Source of the DNA: a virus
DNA: 43,502 bases
Virus record (IMG/VR): IMGVR_UViG_3300037507_003534
Location: 1-43,502 of that record
Direction: 5' to 3' (one strand)
The stretch's first letter is position 1. Each line of letters opens with the position of its first letter. The notes beneath the pieces were generated by a model. That model worked only from the letters and a program-made list of their open reading frames with translations. It was not told the origin of the DNA and made no database searches. The translations under genes were made by a program, and so were the position numbers. This document shows, in pieces, positions 27,477 to 37,181 of the stretch.

Positions 27477-30182
27477 TCAGCGGGCGAGGGCGTACTTGAA
27501 GGGGGCTTCCGCGAAGGCGGCAAAGACGTAAGTAACTCCATTTGTATTTGTGGAGTTACCTCCAGTGTTTCTTGCTTTAAATCCATTTGATAATAAATCA
27601 ATTTCGTAATTAGTAGCGAAATACGATTCGCCATTGGACATGTTTGCAGCCAGTGGATTTATGCAAGTGTTGTACTTCATTCTTTCGGAATCGTATAATA
27701 CCCAATCGTAATAAAGTCCTCCTGTGCTGGACGCTTTAATCATCAACCACCGTGGCCTAAACCCGCAGAACACAAACGGACCATCACTGGACCCGTTGCC
27801 CGTGTAGCTGCCGAACTTGCTGAAGCCCGCGACTTCGGACCACAGGTAGGCGACCATGCTGTCGCCGTTGCCATTGACTTGATTGTCCGTGCCAACTGTA
27901 AATACACTTGATGTAGGCGCAGTGTTATTCCAGTAAAAAGAGTACGTTACAAATGCATCGGTTAGGTTGAGGCGAAGTCCGCCGGTTGTTGGTGATGCGA
28001 CCCCGCTGTGGTACACAATCCAACCAGTGCTACCAGTCGTTCGGTTCTTGACGATCATCATGTTCGGCGCAACACCCAGCGAGTGGGCGATGGTGCGGTT
28101 TGTTGCGTTCCCCGTATAGGTCACAATGTCAAACCCCGGCGTGGCACTTTCTTTCCACTGCCAGCCGACATAAGTTGCAGAGCTTTGGTTGTTCGCTAGG
28201 TTTGCTGCTCGATAGGTTGCAATAAACCCGTTTGTTGTGATGTCAAGTTGTGCGCCAGGGTTTGCCTCGGCGTTTGTTATGTCGGAAAACAAAACATTAC
28301 TATTTCCGCGAACTGAATCCACAAGGCTGTGACTGTATGCAACAGAGCGACCTTTATGCCAAACAAGGTCAGGTGTAAATCCACCGCTATTTGTCACCGT
28401 TTGAGCGGAGCCATTGCCTGTGTAAAGGCTGACATCAAAGTAGCTGCTCGGCTTCTTAATCGACGGCTCGGGCAGGTTCTGCGTGTTCAGCGCCTTGAAG
28501 CCTGACGGCGGGGTGTAGGCAAAGGCGCGTTGGCCGAAGTTGGCGGAAAACGAATCAGCAGAACCACTGGTACCGTCAGTCACGCAGGGAAACAACCCTG
28601 ACGGCGAGCAACCAATTGCTCCTTGCGAACTATTATTTTTATAGAAAGTTACAGAGCCGCTATCGCAGTCAACTGCAACGCCTATAACATCATTTGTAGT
28701 ATATGTAGCGCCATACGCACCACCATCGGAGCCGTTAACATATTTCTTGCCATTGTTCCAGTAGAACACTGATGGGTTAATAGCCCAGGCGTTGATAGCT
28801 GTTGCAAGGTAACTGCTTATTCCGATCATTGAACTATTGCCACTGGTTGCTGTCACCTCGAAATACCATTTCCCAGATGCTGGAAATGCAACCGTCCCCC
28901 AAATGCCTCCACCGTTTGTGACCGGCGTAGATGCATCTAAATTGCCATTAGTAATTGTTGAATTGGGCAATAACGACAAAGGATTCCAAGTGCAGTAATT
29001 CCCCCTGCCATTGCCGCCATCGGCGTAGGGCGTTGGGGTGTCAATAAAGCTGTCAGTGGTGGCCGTGCCGCCATCAGCGGAGTAGTTGACCGTGATCGAG
29101 GCAGCTCGCTCCATGTAGGAGCCCCCGCTTGAAGCTGCCTCAACGAAGAAGTTGTAGGTCATCCCGGTGCTCAGCCCTGTACCCGTCACGGTGAAAGAAC
29201 CGCTGGAGCCAGACCCTGACCCACTGGCTACAACGGTGTTAGAGCTGTCGCGAAGCTTCACGTACTGCGTCAGGCTGCCACCCAGGTTTCCGCTCCAGGA
29301 GTAGGAGCAGTTCAGGGTGATGGTGCTGTAGCCGGTCAAGCCGCTGATCAGCGTCGCGGATCTGTAGTCGTTTTCCCGCTGGGTGCCGTGGTTGATGCTT
29401 GCGGAGGATGTGAAGACACCGATGTTGTTTGGCGTCCAGTTGTTGCCGTTGCCGCTGTAATCCTTGCCAATCGTTGTTGCCGTGTTGGCGGAGTTGTCCG
29501 AGAAGTTGAGGTAGAAGCCGTTGGTGCCGTAGGTGCCGGTGTACTTCTTGGGCTTCCAGACGCCGGTGATGGTGTCGGTCTCGCCGAAATCGGTAACAGG
29601 AGGCAGTGTTGAAGGCTGCCAAATGTCGTGGAACTCTGTGATGTAGCCGTTAAAATAGGCGCTTGATGACGATGGATCTCTCCCTATTTGGTGAGTATTG
29701 TTCCCGCCGAAAGGAGTTCCTACGCTCTGCGTGGTTGTGTTTGTATTGGTAGACCAAGATGTTATTTCAACACCGTTGACCCACATGCGAAATCTATTTG
29801 CAGCAGTTGCTTGGTCTGTGTCTTGCGCGTAGTAAATGTGATACCAGGCAGACGGATCGCGCAATACCAGTGTTGATTGGAGATTGAGAACATTTACAGC
29901 GCTGTTGACCCAGTAAAGGCTCAGTTTGTCGCCAGAACTAAGGTAAATGTAAATGTAGTTATTTGCGTTAAAAAGAGCTCCATAGATGACGGAATAAGAG
30001 CCTGTGTTAACACTTGCACGCTTCATCCAAAAAGATGTGACGTGCTTGGTGTTGGTTCCACCGGGGCCAATAGTTTTATCGAGGTACGCCGAATCCGCCG
30101 AGTTGAACCGCAGGCTGCGCTCGATGCGGTAGCCGGGAGCAGAACCGGCGAGAAGGAAATTGGCGCTTCCGGGAACTCCCAT
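27477..30182 (-). CDS. large receptor-binding tail fibre: LamG-like, SPRY and triple-repeat domains
   Basis: A 901-residue protein. Residues about 20-200 form a concanavalin/LamG-like domain (SLRFNSADSAYLDKT, VTSFWMKR, FRMWVNGVEI); residues about 430-545 a SPRY-like domain (GKWYFEVTATSGNSSMIGIS, DVIGVAVDCDSGSVTFYKN); residues about 580-901 three tandem repeats of roughly 105 residues, each opening F(D/G)xxxYTGN and then G(F/V)xPxxxxxK. Such sugar-binding folds point to receptor binding on the host surface. Parts are AT-rich relative to flanking genes (for example 27530-28340 and 29650-30010), suggesting domain exchange between phages. Confidence 0.85.
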   Translation of the reverse strand: MGVPGSANFLLAGSAPGYRIERSLRFNSADSAYLDKTIGPGGTNTKHVTSFWMKRASVNTGSYSVIYGALFNANNYIYIYLSSGDKLSLYWVNSAVNVLNLQSTLVLRDPSAWYHIYYAQDTDQATAANRFRMWVNGVEITSWSTNTNTTTQSVGTPFGGNNTHQIGRDPSSSSAYFNGYITEFHDIWQPSTLPPVTDFGETDTITGVWKPKKYTGTYGTNGFYLNFSDNSANTATTIGKDYSGNGNNWTPNNIGVFTSSASINHGTQRENDYRSATLISGLTGYSTITLNCSYSWSGNLGGSLTQYVKLRDSSNTVVASGSGSGSSGSFTVTGTGLSTGMTYNFFVEAASSGGSYMERAASITVNYSADGGTATTDSFIDTPTPYADGGNGRGNYCTWNPLSLLPNSTITNGNLDASTPVTNGGGIWGTVAFPASGKWYFEVTATSGNSSMIGISSYLATAINAWAINPSVFYWNNGKKYVNGSDGGAYGATYTTNDVIGVAVDCDSGSVTFYKNNSSQGAIGCSPSGLFPCVTDGTSGSADSFSANFGQRAFAYTPPSGFKALNTQNLPEPSIKKPSSYFDVSLYTGNGSAQTVTNSGGFTPDLVWHKGRSVAYSHSLVDSVRGNSNVLFSDITNAEANPGAQLDITTNGFIATYRAANLANNQSSATYVGWQWKESATPGFDIVTYTGNATNRTIAHSLGVAPNMMIVKNRTTGSTGWIVYHSGVASPTTGGLRLNLTDAFVTYSFYWNNTAPTSSVFTVGTDNQVNGNGDSMVAYLWSEVAGFSKFGSYTGNGSSDGPFVFCGFRPRWLMIKASSTGGLYYDWVLYDSERMKYNTCINPLAANMSNGESYFATNYEIDLLSNGFKARNTGGNSTNTNGVTYVFAAFAEAPFKYALAR

Positions 30183-30185
30183 GTC

Positions 30186-30962
30186 TCAGCTCAGGTTCGT
30201 GATCAGTTGGGCGTGGATGCTGGTGCTGCTGCGGACGGCATAGACCAGGCAGTCCACCGCCGACAGCGTGCTCGTGACAGAAGGGGCAGTGCCGCCGCTG
30301 AAGTCCCAGTAGCTGCCAAAGGCCAGGGTGTAGGCGGTGCTGGCGTCTTGCGTGATGAAAATCACTCCGCTTTGGCCGGCGGTCAGGTTGGTGGGGTTCG
30401 CCAGCGTGGCGTTGTGCCCGAGGGTCAGGCTGAAATTGTTGGCCGCCGCAAAGTCCGGCGTCACCGTTGCCGCACTCGTGAGCGCCGTGATGCTGCCGCG
30501 CTGGGCTGCCGTGAAGCTTTGGGCCAGGCTGAGCAGAGGAACGGTGCCCGTCGCGTCGGGCAGGGTGATTGTGCGGTCACTGGTGGGGTTGCTAACCGCC
30601 AGAGTGGTTTCGTTGCCGTCGGCGCTGGTCCCCTCGAACACCAACGAGCCGGCGGAACCGATCTCTAAGGCGCCCGTTATGGTGCCCCCGCTCAACGCCA
30701 AGAACGTCGAGTTGGCGGTGGCGCTGGTCAGCAGGCCCAGGTTGGTAGATGCCAGGGTGCCTACATCAACCCAAGCGTTGTTGGAGGCGTTGCGGATCTT
30801 CAGTTGGCCGCTGGTTGTATCAGCCCACCACTGGAATGCGTATGTGGTCGAGGGCGCTGTAGCGCCCGAGTGATTGGTGAAGAGCGCAGCAAGTTGACCG
30901 TTGATGTCGGAACGCACGGCCGCGCCTGTTCCATTACTTACGACACCGTCGGCTTGTGCCAC
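30186..30962 (-). CDS. tail fibre protein sharing its C-terminal module with another fibre
   Basis: A 258-residue fibre protein. It starts MAQADGVVSNGTGAAVRSDI, then QWWADTTSGQLKIRNASNNA, a common phage fibre N-terminal element. The C-terminal about 110 residues (FTAAQRGSITALTSAATVTP, then NNFSLTLGHNATLANPTNLT) are clearly homologous to the C terminus of the gene at 22556-23053. Lies 3 bases before the large fibre gene and is the first gene after gpJ in transcription order. Confidence 0.8.
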   Translation of the reverse strand: MAQADGVVSNGTGAAVRSDINGQLAALFTNHSGATAPSTTYAFQWWADTTSGQLKIRNASNNAWVDVGTLASTNLGLLTSATANSTFLALSGGTITGALEIGSAGSLVFEGTSADGNETTLAVSNPTSDRTITLPDATGTVPLLSLAQSFTAAQRGSITALTSAATVTPDFAAANNFSLTLGHNATLANPTNLTAGQSGVIFITQDASTAYTLAFGSYWDFSGGTAPSVTSTLSAVDCLVYAVRSSTSIHAQLITNLS

Positions 30963-30991
30963 AAGGTGGGTGCAATGCTCGTCGGTTCAGT

Positions 30992-33900
30992 CTACGTACC
31001 TCGTCCGAATCCGTTCGCGGTCCATGAGAACTGACGCTGGATATTGGCACCGCTGCTGTTCTTAAAGGTCACCCTAAATCCGGTTCCGCTGACGTTGGTT
31101 AGCTCGAAGTAATCGCCGCTGGCCATGTTCATTGCGGTGATGCCTACACTCGGCAAGCTGCTGTTCACACCGCCCAGGACGCTAGTCCCCGTAAAGAATC
31201 TATTGGGGAAGGTGATGTCCGTGGCACCGGTGTTGCTCGTCAACACGCCAACGCTTTGCTCGGTGCGGCTCTGGAAGGTGGCTTCGTAACCGCACTCGTC
31301 GATCAGGATGTTTTGGTCAACGTCATTGCTCTCCAGCAAGGCACGGAACTGGAAGGCGCGCCCGCTATAGGCGCCGGCCACAAAGGGCTGCCATGCGCTC
31401 CACGAGGGGGTCGCGCTCGGGTCGTCGTCAGTCCGGCGGAGCTCCAGCGCAGCGTTGACCGCAGCAGCGATCTGCCCGTCCCAGTCGGCGTAGTCGTCCA
31501 CTTCCCCGAGGCGGGCGTCGAGCAAGTCCCCTGGGAAATACGCCCTCGTGATGAAGTAACGGCTCAGATCGAGGGCGTAGGGGGTGCCGAGATCCAGTGT
31601 GTTCGCGAAGTCGTAAATGCCTTGGGACGCAATAGGTCCGAGGACATCGACGCTTCCCACGACATCGAGGTCAGGGACCGTGTCAAACAGCACAGTGCCG
31701 TCAATGGTCAGGGCATCCCACTCGTCGCTGTAGAAGCAAGTGGTGCGTTGCCCCTGGAATGGGGGTGTATCGGCGTCTTCTCGGCGGCTTTGGATCAGCA
31801 GGTTGCCAAGCGCGTCAGGCAGATCGACGATCACGCTGGTTTCGGCTGCGCTTTGACGCCCACCGTCGTCCTCGAATTTGACGAGGATCTCGCCCTCGAC
31901 AAGGGGGACGATGGCTTCGGTCTGGTTGCCGTTCTTGGCTTCGATCAGATCAATGGAGTTGCTCCAGGTTCCGGTGCCATCGGTTCGGTTGCTATGGCGG
32001 ATGATGACTTTGCCGCCGACCCGGACATCAAGGTCGACCGTGGGCGACCAGCGCAGTCGCCCGGAGTTGGGGCTGATGGCCTCGAAGCTCAGGTTTTGGA
32101 CATTGCCGGGGACGGCTGTCTTTCCGAATGCTGTAAAGCTAAGGGCTGCCGGGGAGACGGAGGGCAGTCCACCGGCGCTAATCGAGGCGACTTGGACCTC
32201 GTAAAGACCGGGGGAGGTGTCGAGGATGTCGAAGTCCGATCGGGTTTGCTGGGTCGTTGTCCAGTTGCCGTTTTGCCGGCGCCAGCTGATTTGGTAACGC
32301 GATACTCCGAGGACGGGGGTCCAGCTCGCAATGATCTTGGATTTGACCAGACCGTTGTCCTCGTAGAGCAATTCTTCGGCCGTCAGGTTTGTCGGTGCAT
32401 CGGGGTTCGTGTTGAGATTGGTGATGTCGCGGTTTTCGAGCCGGATGTCACGCTCGACGTAGTCATATTTGCCTGCGTTGTAGGCCAGGGCTGTAATCGT
32501 GTATTTGGCTTGCTCTTGCTCTGAGACAGAGATGACCCTCCAGGTCGATGTCTGGATGTCATTGGTGCCCACGATCCAGATGCTGTTGGCGTTTGGAGCC
32601 ACGCTGAAGGGTGTAGCAGCATTGATGTAGAGCACGACGCCAACGCGGTTGGTGATATTCCTGGTCTCAACGGTGCCGTTGGGCAGGATGACCGAGAGCG
32701 TGGCGTTGCTCGTTGGCAAATTTGCGGCGTCATCCACCGTGACCGTGGTCGTGGTTGCCGTGATGATGCGTCCGCCGCGGCGCTGGACCGAGCGGACAGG
32801 GTCCATGATCTCGATGATCTGGCCGGGGCGGACCATTAAGGACTCGAGGCTGGCGGTAAAGCTCACGACCTCGGATTCGTAGCGGTCCGTGTAGAGCAGC
32901 CACTCACCCAGGCGATGGGCCTGCCCGCGAGAGGTGCAGGCGAACGCGGAGATCTCATCCTTGAGTACCCCGTACTTGCTGATGCTCTCGGCATCTTCGA
33001 CGACCTCGTAGGCCACATCGCGGCTGGTGAGATCGAGATAGCTGACGACGGCGACGTTGGGGCGTGTCTTGCGGCTGCTGCTCTGGTAGTTAAAGCCTTC
33101 TTCGGTGACGTTGGCGAGGGTGAACAGGTAGGCAGAGTCGGCGGGCTTGTCCTGCGTGATGGTCAGCGAGCCCGTGGCCCAGTAGGGCATGGCTCGGAAC
33201 ACCGAGCTCAGGTCGTTGATTAGCTTGAATGCCTCTTCCTGGGTTTGGATGTTGACGTTGCATGAGAACCGCGGCTCCTGTCCCCCGAATCCATCAGGCA
33301 CCAACGCGGAGGCGTAGACAGAAGCGGAATAGAAAGCCCACTTATCGAGTTGTTCCGCCTTGATGTGGTCGCCGAACCCGTAGCGCGAGCTCGTGAGCAG
33401 ATCCCACATGATCCAAGCCGGGTCGCTTGTCCAAGCAGCCGCGCCGAAGCTTCCGTTCCAGATACCGGAATACACCAAACGACCTGTGGCGCTGTCTACG
33501 GTGGCGTTGCTTGGGATGCGGACTTTGATGCCGCGCACAAGGTATGAGCGACTGGGAATTGAGTTGAACTGTTCGGCATCCACTCGAAGTGCGACGAGCG
33601 CACTGTTTGGGTATTTCAGCTTGGTGTAGATGATTTCGGTGTAGCTGCTCCAGTTAAAGGAGTTGGCGATTAGGCCGCTGGAGCTATCCGCTGAGGTGCG
33701 CGTGACTTTGATGTCAACTGGGAATGCGCCGTTGATGTTGACGAGGTAGCTCTTCTGGTAGGGATCGGATGAGCGACCGCTAATGGTGTCCGTAATGACC
33801 TCGGTGTAACCACCGTTGTTGTACTGGACTGAAATCGCCAGACTGAGCGAGGCACCTAGCTGGTCGCCTTTATTCGTGATCTCTTGCAGCTGGGGTACGG

Positions 33901-34747
33901 TGATTGTGATTCGTGCAGCGTTGATGTTGCTATCGGTCAGGCTCCGAACGATGGGTGTGCTCTGATTGACTGTGACGTTGACGGGTTTTTCGTCCTCGAT
34001 GTCGGCTGTAATCGGGATGTACGTCTGGTTTTGCGTGCCGGTGCGGGTCTCAATCGTGACGTTCTGAAAGTTGTAGGTGCCGTCAGCGTTCTGCAGCGGT
34101 GTGTTGTTGATAAAGATCGACTTGTGGCCGTCCTTGAGACCTTGGATCTCGCCCTCGCTGATCAGGTCAAGGACTTTGGCGTATTGCTTGGAGTCGAGGG
34201 AGTCACCGACGACTGTTGGGTTGTATTGCTGGGATCCGCCCCCGCCACCTTTACCACCACCACCGCCGCCACCACCGCCTGCACCGGTAATTGCACCGAG
34301 GCCGAGGCCGGCGTTGTGGACGCGCACGCCGCCGGCAATGAAGGTGTGGTGGCCTTCGACGGTGAGGTTGTAGACCGTGCCGCGTCCGTGCTCGGTGCGC
34401 TCAACGATGGGGCGCAGGTGGCCGTTCTCGTCGACGAGGCAGTCGTCGGGACCGAGGGTGTCGATCTCGACGAAGGCGTTGAACTGGTTGAGGACCCAGT
34501 GGTTGGGAGTGGCGTCGAGGACTGTGCCGCCCCATAGGCGGTAGCGGACGACGCGCTCGTTCTCGTGCTCGTGGACTTTGAGCACCTTGGCCTGGTGCAG
34601 CGCGCCTTGGTCGTCAAAACTCAGGACAAGGTCGCCTGGCTTGAGGGTTTCGATGGCGCGCAGCCCCTCGGGGGTTCCCACCAGGGTGTGACCCAGGAAG
34701 CATCCGCCCCCTCCGCCTCCGCCACCAGCGCCAATGATTCGGGTCAT
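30992..34747 (-). CDS. J: tail tip attachment protein, lambda gpJ-like, with embedded Hint domain
   Basis: A 1251-residue tail-tip protein that recognises the host surface and caps the tail tube. After MTRIIGAG and a run of eight Gly, a Hint domain occupies residues 16-145; a second Gly run follows and then the J-type body (DSKQYAKVLDLISEGEIQGL, AWIMWDLLTSSRYGFGDHI, MVRPGQIIEIMDPVRSVQRR). Fibronectin III-like parts follow (PDAPTNLTAEELLYEDNG, SRYQISWRRQNGNW), and a C-terminal receptor-proximal region. The start at 34747 overlaps the gpI stop by one base. Order I-J and the LISEGEIQGL signature make the family call firm; receptor specificity is unknown. Confidence 0.93.
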   Translation of the reverse strand: MTRIIGAGGGGGGGGCFLGHTLVGTPEGLRAIETLKPGDLVLSFDDQGALHQAKVLKVHEHENERVVRYRLWGGTVLDATPNHWVLNQFNAFVEIDTLGPDDCLVDENGHLRPIVERTEHGRGTVYNLTVEGHHTFIAGGVRVHNAGLGLGAITGAGGGGGGGGGKGGGGGSQQYNPTVVGDSLDSKQYAKVLDLISEGEIQGLKDGHKSIFINNTPLQNADGTYNFQNVTIETRTGTQNQTYIPITADIEDEKPVNVTVNQSTPIVRSLTDSNINAARITITVPQLQEITNKGDQLGASLSLAISVQYNNGGYTEVITDTISGRSSDPYQKSYLVNINGAFPVDIKVTRTSADSSSGLIANSFNWSSYTEIIYTKLKYPNSALVALRVDAEQFNSIPSRSYLVRGIKVRIPSNATVDSATGRLVYSGIWNGSFGAAAWTSDPAWIMWDLLTSSRYGFGDHIKAEQLDKWAFYSASVYASALVPDGFGGQEPRFSCNVNIQTQEEAFKLINDLSSVFRAMPYWATGSLTITQDKPADSAYLFTLANVTEEGFNYQSSSRKTRPNVAVVSYLDLTSRDVAYEVVEDAESISKYGVLKDEISAFACTSRGQAHRLGEWLLYTDRYESEVVSFTASLESLMVRPGQIIEIMDPVRSVQRRGGRIITATTTTVTVDDAANLPTSNATLSVILPNGTVETRNITNRVGVVLYINAATPFSVAPNANSIWIVGTNDIQTSTWRVISVSEQEQAKYTITALAYNAGKYDYVERDIRLENRDITNLNTNPDAPTNLTAEELLYEDNGLVKSKIIASWTPVLGVSRYQISWRRQNGNWTTTQQTRSDFDILDTSPGLYEVQVASISAGGLPSVSPAALSFTAFGKTAVPGNVQNLSFEAISPNSGRLRWSPTVDLDVRVGGKVIIRHSNRTDGTGTWSNSIDLIEAKNGNQTEAIVPLVEGEILVKFEDDGGRQSAAETSVIVDLPDALGNLLIQSRREDADTPPFQGQRTTCFYSDEWDALTIDGTVLFDTVPDLDVVGSVDVLGPIASQGIYDFANTLDLGTPYALDLSRYFITRAYFPGDLLDARLGEVDDYADWDGQIAAAVNAALELRRTDDDPSATPSWSAWQPFVAGAYSGRAFQFRALLESNDVDQNILIDECGYEATFQSRTEQSVGVLTSNTGATDITFPNRFFTGTSVLGGVNSSLPSVGITAMNMASGDYFELTNVSGTGFRVTFKNSSGANIQRQFSWTANGFGRGT
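34313..34702 (-). other. intein-like Hint domain inside gpJ (Cys16-Asn145)
   Basis: A 130-residue hedgehog/intein-type domain without homing endonuclease. Block A starts CFLGHTLVGTPEG (Cys16), block B has DATPNHWV (TxxH), and the end reads VYNLTVEGHHTFIAGG then VRVHN, with His144 and Asn145. The following residue is Ala146 instead of Cys, Ser or Thr. All residues needed for N-terminal thioester formation and Asn cyclisation are present, but the +1 nucleophile for normal splicing is not. Glycine runs with IIGAG and ITGAG flank it on both sides. It therefore resembles bacterial intein-like domains that cleave rather than splice. Confidence 0.88.
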
Positions 34748-35382
34748 CAGCCGGCCACCTGGATGGTGTCGATGCCCGCCGAGATCACGACCGAGCCGAC
34801 AAGGGTTTCGCCGTAAACAATCGGGACCGGGACGCCTTGGCGGCTGGTTTGTTGGACACCGCTGAAGCTGTAGGACTTGCGCGGATCGGTCTCGGAGTTC
34901 GCGCCGCTGCCGCCCATCCCAAGGCCAGTGGCGGCTTTGGGCTGAGGAGTCAGCAGCTGGACGGTGCCGGACAAAGCAAGGCCGACGCCGACGATGCCGA
35001 CCGCTGTGCTGACCGCAATCGCTCCTGCACCGACACCGAGGGTCCCAATCGCAGCGGCGCCAAAGGGATTGACGATGGCGAGCGCGATCAGCGCGACGCC
35101 TGCGATGACTTTCCACAGACCGCCACCGTCTCCACCGGCGCCTGCCAGCACCGGGATGATCTGAATGTCTTGGCTGCCGGCTGGATCGTGCAGCTCTTGT
35201 TCACCGAGGTCGTATTCACCAACGACAACGCGGTAGTGCTGGGCAGCCATGTGCTGCTCCAGGTGGGGGAAATTTGCCAGTAGAAACCGCACGGCCTCGG
35301 CAGCTGTCGTGACCTCGGCTTCAAACACGCGGCGGCGCAGGAATTTGGCGAGTTGGCCGTAAACGCGAATCTTGCGCAGCAT
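34747..35382 (-). CDS. I: tail assembly protein, lambda gpI-like
   Basis: A 211-residue protein. Residues 1-80 form a ubiquitin-like region (MLRKIRVYGQLAKFLRRRVF, AVRFLLANFPHLEQHM) and residues about 88-145 are hydrophobic and Gly/Ala-rich (VIAGVALIALAIVNPFGAAA), as in lambda gpI. The C terminus (SYSFSGVQQTSRQGVPVPIV) is typical of this family. It acts in assembly of the tail tip with gpK, gpL and gpJ. The neighbours confirm the call. Confidence 0.92.
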   Translation of the reverse strand: MLRKIRVYGQLAKFLRRRVFEAEVTTAAEAVRFLLANFPHLEQHMAAQHYRVVVGEYDLGEQELHDPAGSQDIQIIPVLAGAGGDGGGLWKVIAGVALIALAIVNPFGAAAIGTLGVGAGAIAVSTAVGIVGVGLALSGTVQLLTPQPKAATGLGMGGSGANSETDPRKSYSFSGVQQTSRQGVPVPIVYGETLVGSVVISAGIDTIQVAG

Positions 35383-35389
35383 CGCCTAC

Positions 35390-36112
35390 TTAGCCTCTGC
35401 CCATCGTAGGGAACTTGGGATGGCGCAATCTGCGGCCTGTGCATTTCTGCAGCCACCCGCCGTATAGGTCGCGGCTACTCAGCCGACCTCGGATGTGATG
35501 GAGCACAAGCTGTTCGCCGATGTACACGCCGCAGTGATTAAGCCCGTTGCCTTGAATGCTCATCAACAAACCGTCGCCAGGAAGTAAGGGTTCCTCGGGC
35601 TCGAGCTCGTGGAAACCGGCCTCGCGCCAGTAGCCATCAAAGAGTGGATCCTGCTCGAACAGCTCCGGTGTCACGGGGCGCTCCCAGTCGGGTAGTTCGA
35701 CACCTTGCTCGCCATACCAGTCACGCGCCAATGTCCAGCAATCCGTGAGGCCCCAGACCCACTCGCGGCCGATGAGGGGAGCTTTGTACCCAGTGGGCAG
35801 AAGCTTGGTGCTCCATTGCTCAGTTTTTGGGTTGACGATGTACCAGGGCAGATCCCCGCGCTCGATGGCCACGAGATCCGCTTGGCTCGGAATAGGTGGC
35901 GTCACCGGGTGGCTGTGGATGACCGCCAGGATTTCACCGGCGTCCTCGGCGGCTGTGTAGTCCGAAGGATCGAGGATGAATTGTTCGGAGCCTGCCGTGA
36001 GGTTCTTGCACGGCCAATAGCGACGGCGGCCTTTGATAACGACAAGCAGGCCGCATGCTTCGCGAGGGTCCTCCGCCTGGGCGTGTTCGAGTGCGTGGGT
36101 GCGCCAGGTCAT
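35390..36112 (-). CDS. K: tail tip peptidase, lambda gpK-like (JAMM plus NlpC/P60)
   Basis: A 240-residue two-domain hydrolase. The JAMM/MPN metal site is complete: Glu18 (REACGL), His66 and His68 (HSHP) and Asp79 ten residues later. The NlpC/P60 domain has Cys125 ([13 protein letters not shown]), His193 (LNHCGVYIG) and a His pair at 205-206. Such proteins process tail tip components or open peptidoglycan during DNA entry. The ATG overlaps the upstream gene by four bases, fixing the start; the long frame upstream is the shadow of gpL. Confidence 0.93.
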   Translation of the reverse strand: MTWRTHALEHAQAEDPREACGLLVVIKGRRRYWPCKNLTAGSEQFILDPSDYTAAEDAGEILAVIHSHPVTPPIPSQADLVAIERGDLPWYIVNPKTEQWSTKLLPTGYKAPLIGREWVWGLTDCWTLARDWYGEQGVELPDWERPVTPELFEQDPLFDGYWREAGFHELEPEEPLLPGDGLLMSIQGNGLNHCGVYIGEQLVLHHIRGRLSSRDLYGGWLQKCTGRRLRHPKFPTMGRG

Positions 36113-36834
36113 GCGAAGAAGGTGCCGATGCCGGGGTAGGAGCCGAAGGGCAGCTCGGCGGTGGCGCCGAAGCGGACTTTGCAGCTGCTGAGCTTTTTGC
36201 CGCAGACGTCCTGCGCGGCTGTAGTCACTCGGCTGTCGTTCTCGTTGAAGTAGTTCGTGCCGGTGTAGCCGCACTCGGTGGAGCGGTACACCCATTGGCA
36301 GATGTTGGCGATGCACTGGCGCTTGGGTGCGCGGACGCCGGCGAGATCGAAGGCCGCTGCGAGCTCGAATTCGACGAGGTCTCGGGATTCCGCTGTCTTG
36401 CGGTCGATGTAGTAGATCTCGCGGGGGAATTCTGCGGTGGGGTCCGGGGTGCCGTATGGATTGACGTTGCCTGGGAAGTTCGCGGCGTCCAGATACCGGG
36501 CCAGGGTGCGGATGCGGGTGACCTTGGCGCCCTCGAGGCCGTCGGGGAGTTGAAGCAGTACAGCCGTGATTGTGTTGAGGAGGTTGGCCACGCGAATCTT
36601 GGGGCGGGGCAACTGGCCTTTGCCTCCGGAGTACTCGAAGCCCTCGGCCTCGATGGGGAAAGCTAAGTAGGGCTGGGCGGCCCAGATCACTTCGCCGTTG
36701 GCGTTGGCGTTGGTTCCGGCGTGGAAGTAGAAGATTTGGTTCAGCCCGTGTTGCGCGGTGTTCAGTTCGAGCTGGAAGAGTTCGATGACCGCGCTCGGGG
36801 CGATTTTTTGGAGCTCGGAGACTGGGACGGTCAT
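36109..36834 (-). CDS. L: minor tail protein, lambda gpL-like
   Basis: A 241-residue tail tip hub component. The N-terminal domain ([30 protein letters not shown]) matches gpL. The C-terminal domain has Cys174, Cys179, Cys188, Cys211 and Cys218; in lambda gpL four C-terminal cysteines hold a 4Fe-4S cluster, so the same is likely here. Overlaps gpM by one base and gpK by four. Confidence 0.92.
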   Translation of the reverse strand: MTVPVSELQKIAPSAVIELFQLELNTAQHGLNQIFYFHAGTNANANGEVIWAAQPYLAFPIEAEGFEYSGGKGQLPRPKIRVANLLNTITAVLLQLPDGLEGAKVTRIRTLARYLDAANFPGNVNPYGTPDPTAEFPREIYYIDRKTAESRDLVEFELAAAFDLAGVRAPKRQCIANICQWVYRSTECGYTGTNYFNENDSRVTTAAQDVCGKKLSSCKVRFGATAELPFGSYPGIGTFFA

Positions 36835-37181
36835 TACGGCTCGAAGACCTCACGGAAGGTGGCGGTGATTTGGTTCCAGTTGGTTCCGATGAATTCGCGG
36901 GACCAGGAGAAGCAGACGAATTTCTTTGAGCTGGCCTGGTCAGGTGGGGTCCAGTCGAAGCTGGCGGCGTCGGCGGCGCGGGCGTCCAGGAAGGCTTCGA
37001 TAGCTGTGGCGTCGGCGTCTTTGACCTTGAAGGTCAGGGCGTATTCCTTGGGGTTGTTGTGGCCGGGGAGGCCAAACACGACGCGCTGTTCGTATCCATC
37101 ACCGAAGCGGGCTTGACGGATGCGGGGTTCGCTGCGCTTGGTGGCGGTGTAGGCCGGTTTGTAGTTGGGGAAGGTAGCCAT
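36834..37181 (-). CDS. M: minor tail protein, lambda gpM-like
   Basis: A 115-residue protein of usual gpM length: [20 protein letters not shown], then [20 protein letters not shown], the hallmark of this family, and ending with a beta-rich FREVFEP. It joins the tape measure end to the tail tip. The start overlaps the tape measure stop by one base. Confidence 0.92.
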   Translation of the reverse strand: MATFPNYKPAYTATKRSEPRIRQARFGDGYEQRVVFGLPGHNNPKEYALTFKVKDADATAIEAFLDARAADAASFDWTPPDQASSKKFVCFSWSREFIGTNWNQITATFREVFEP

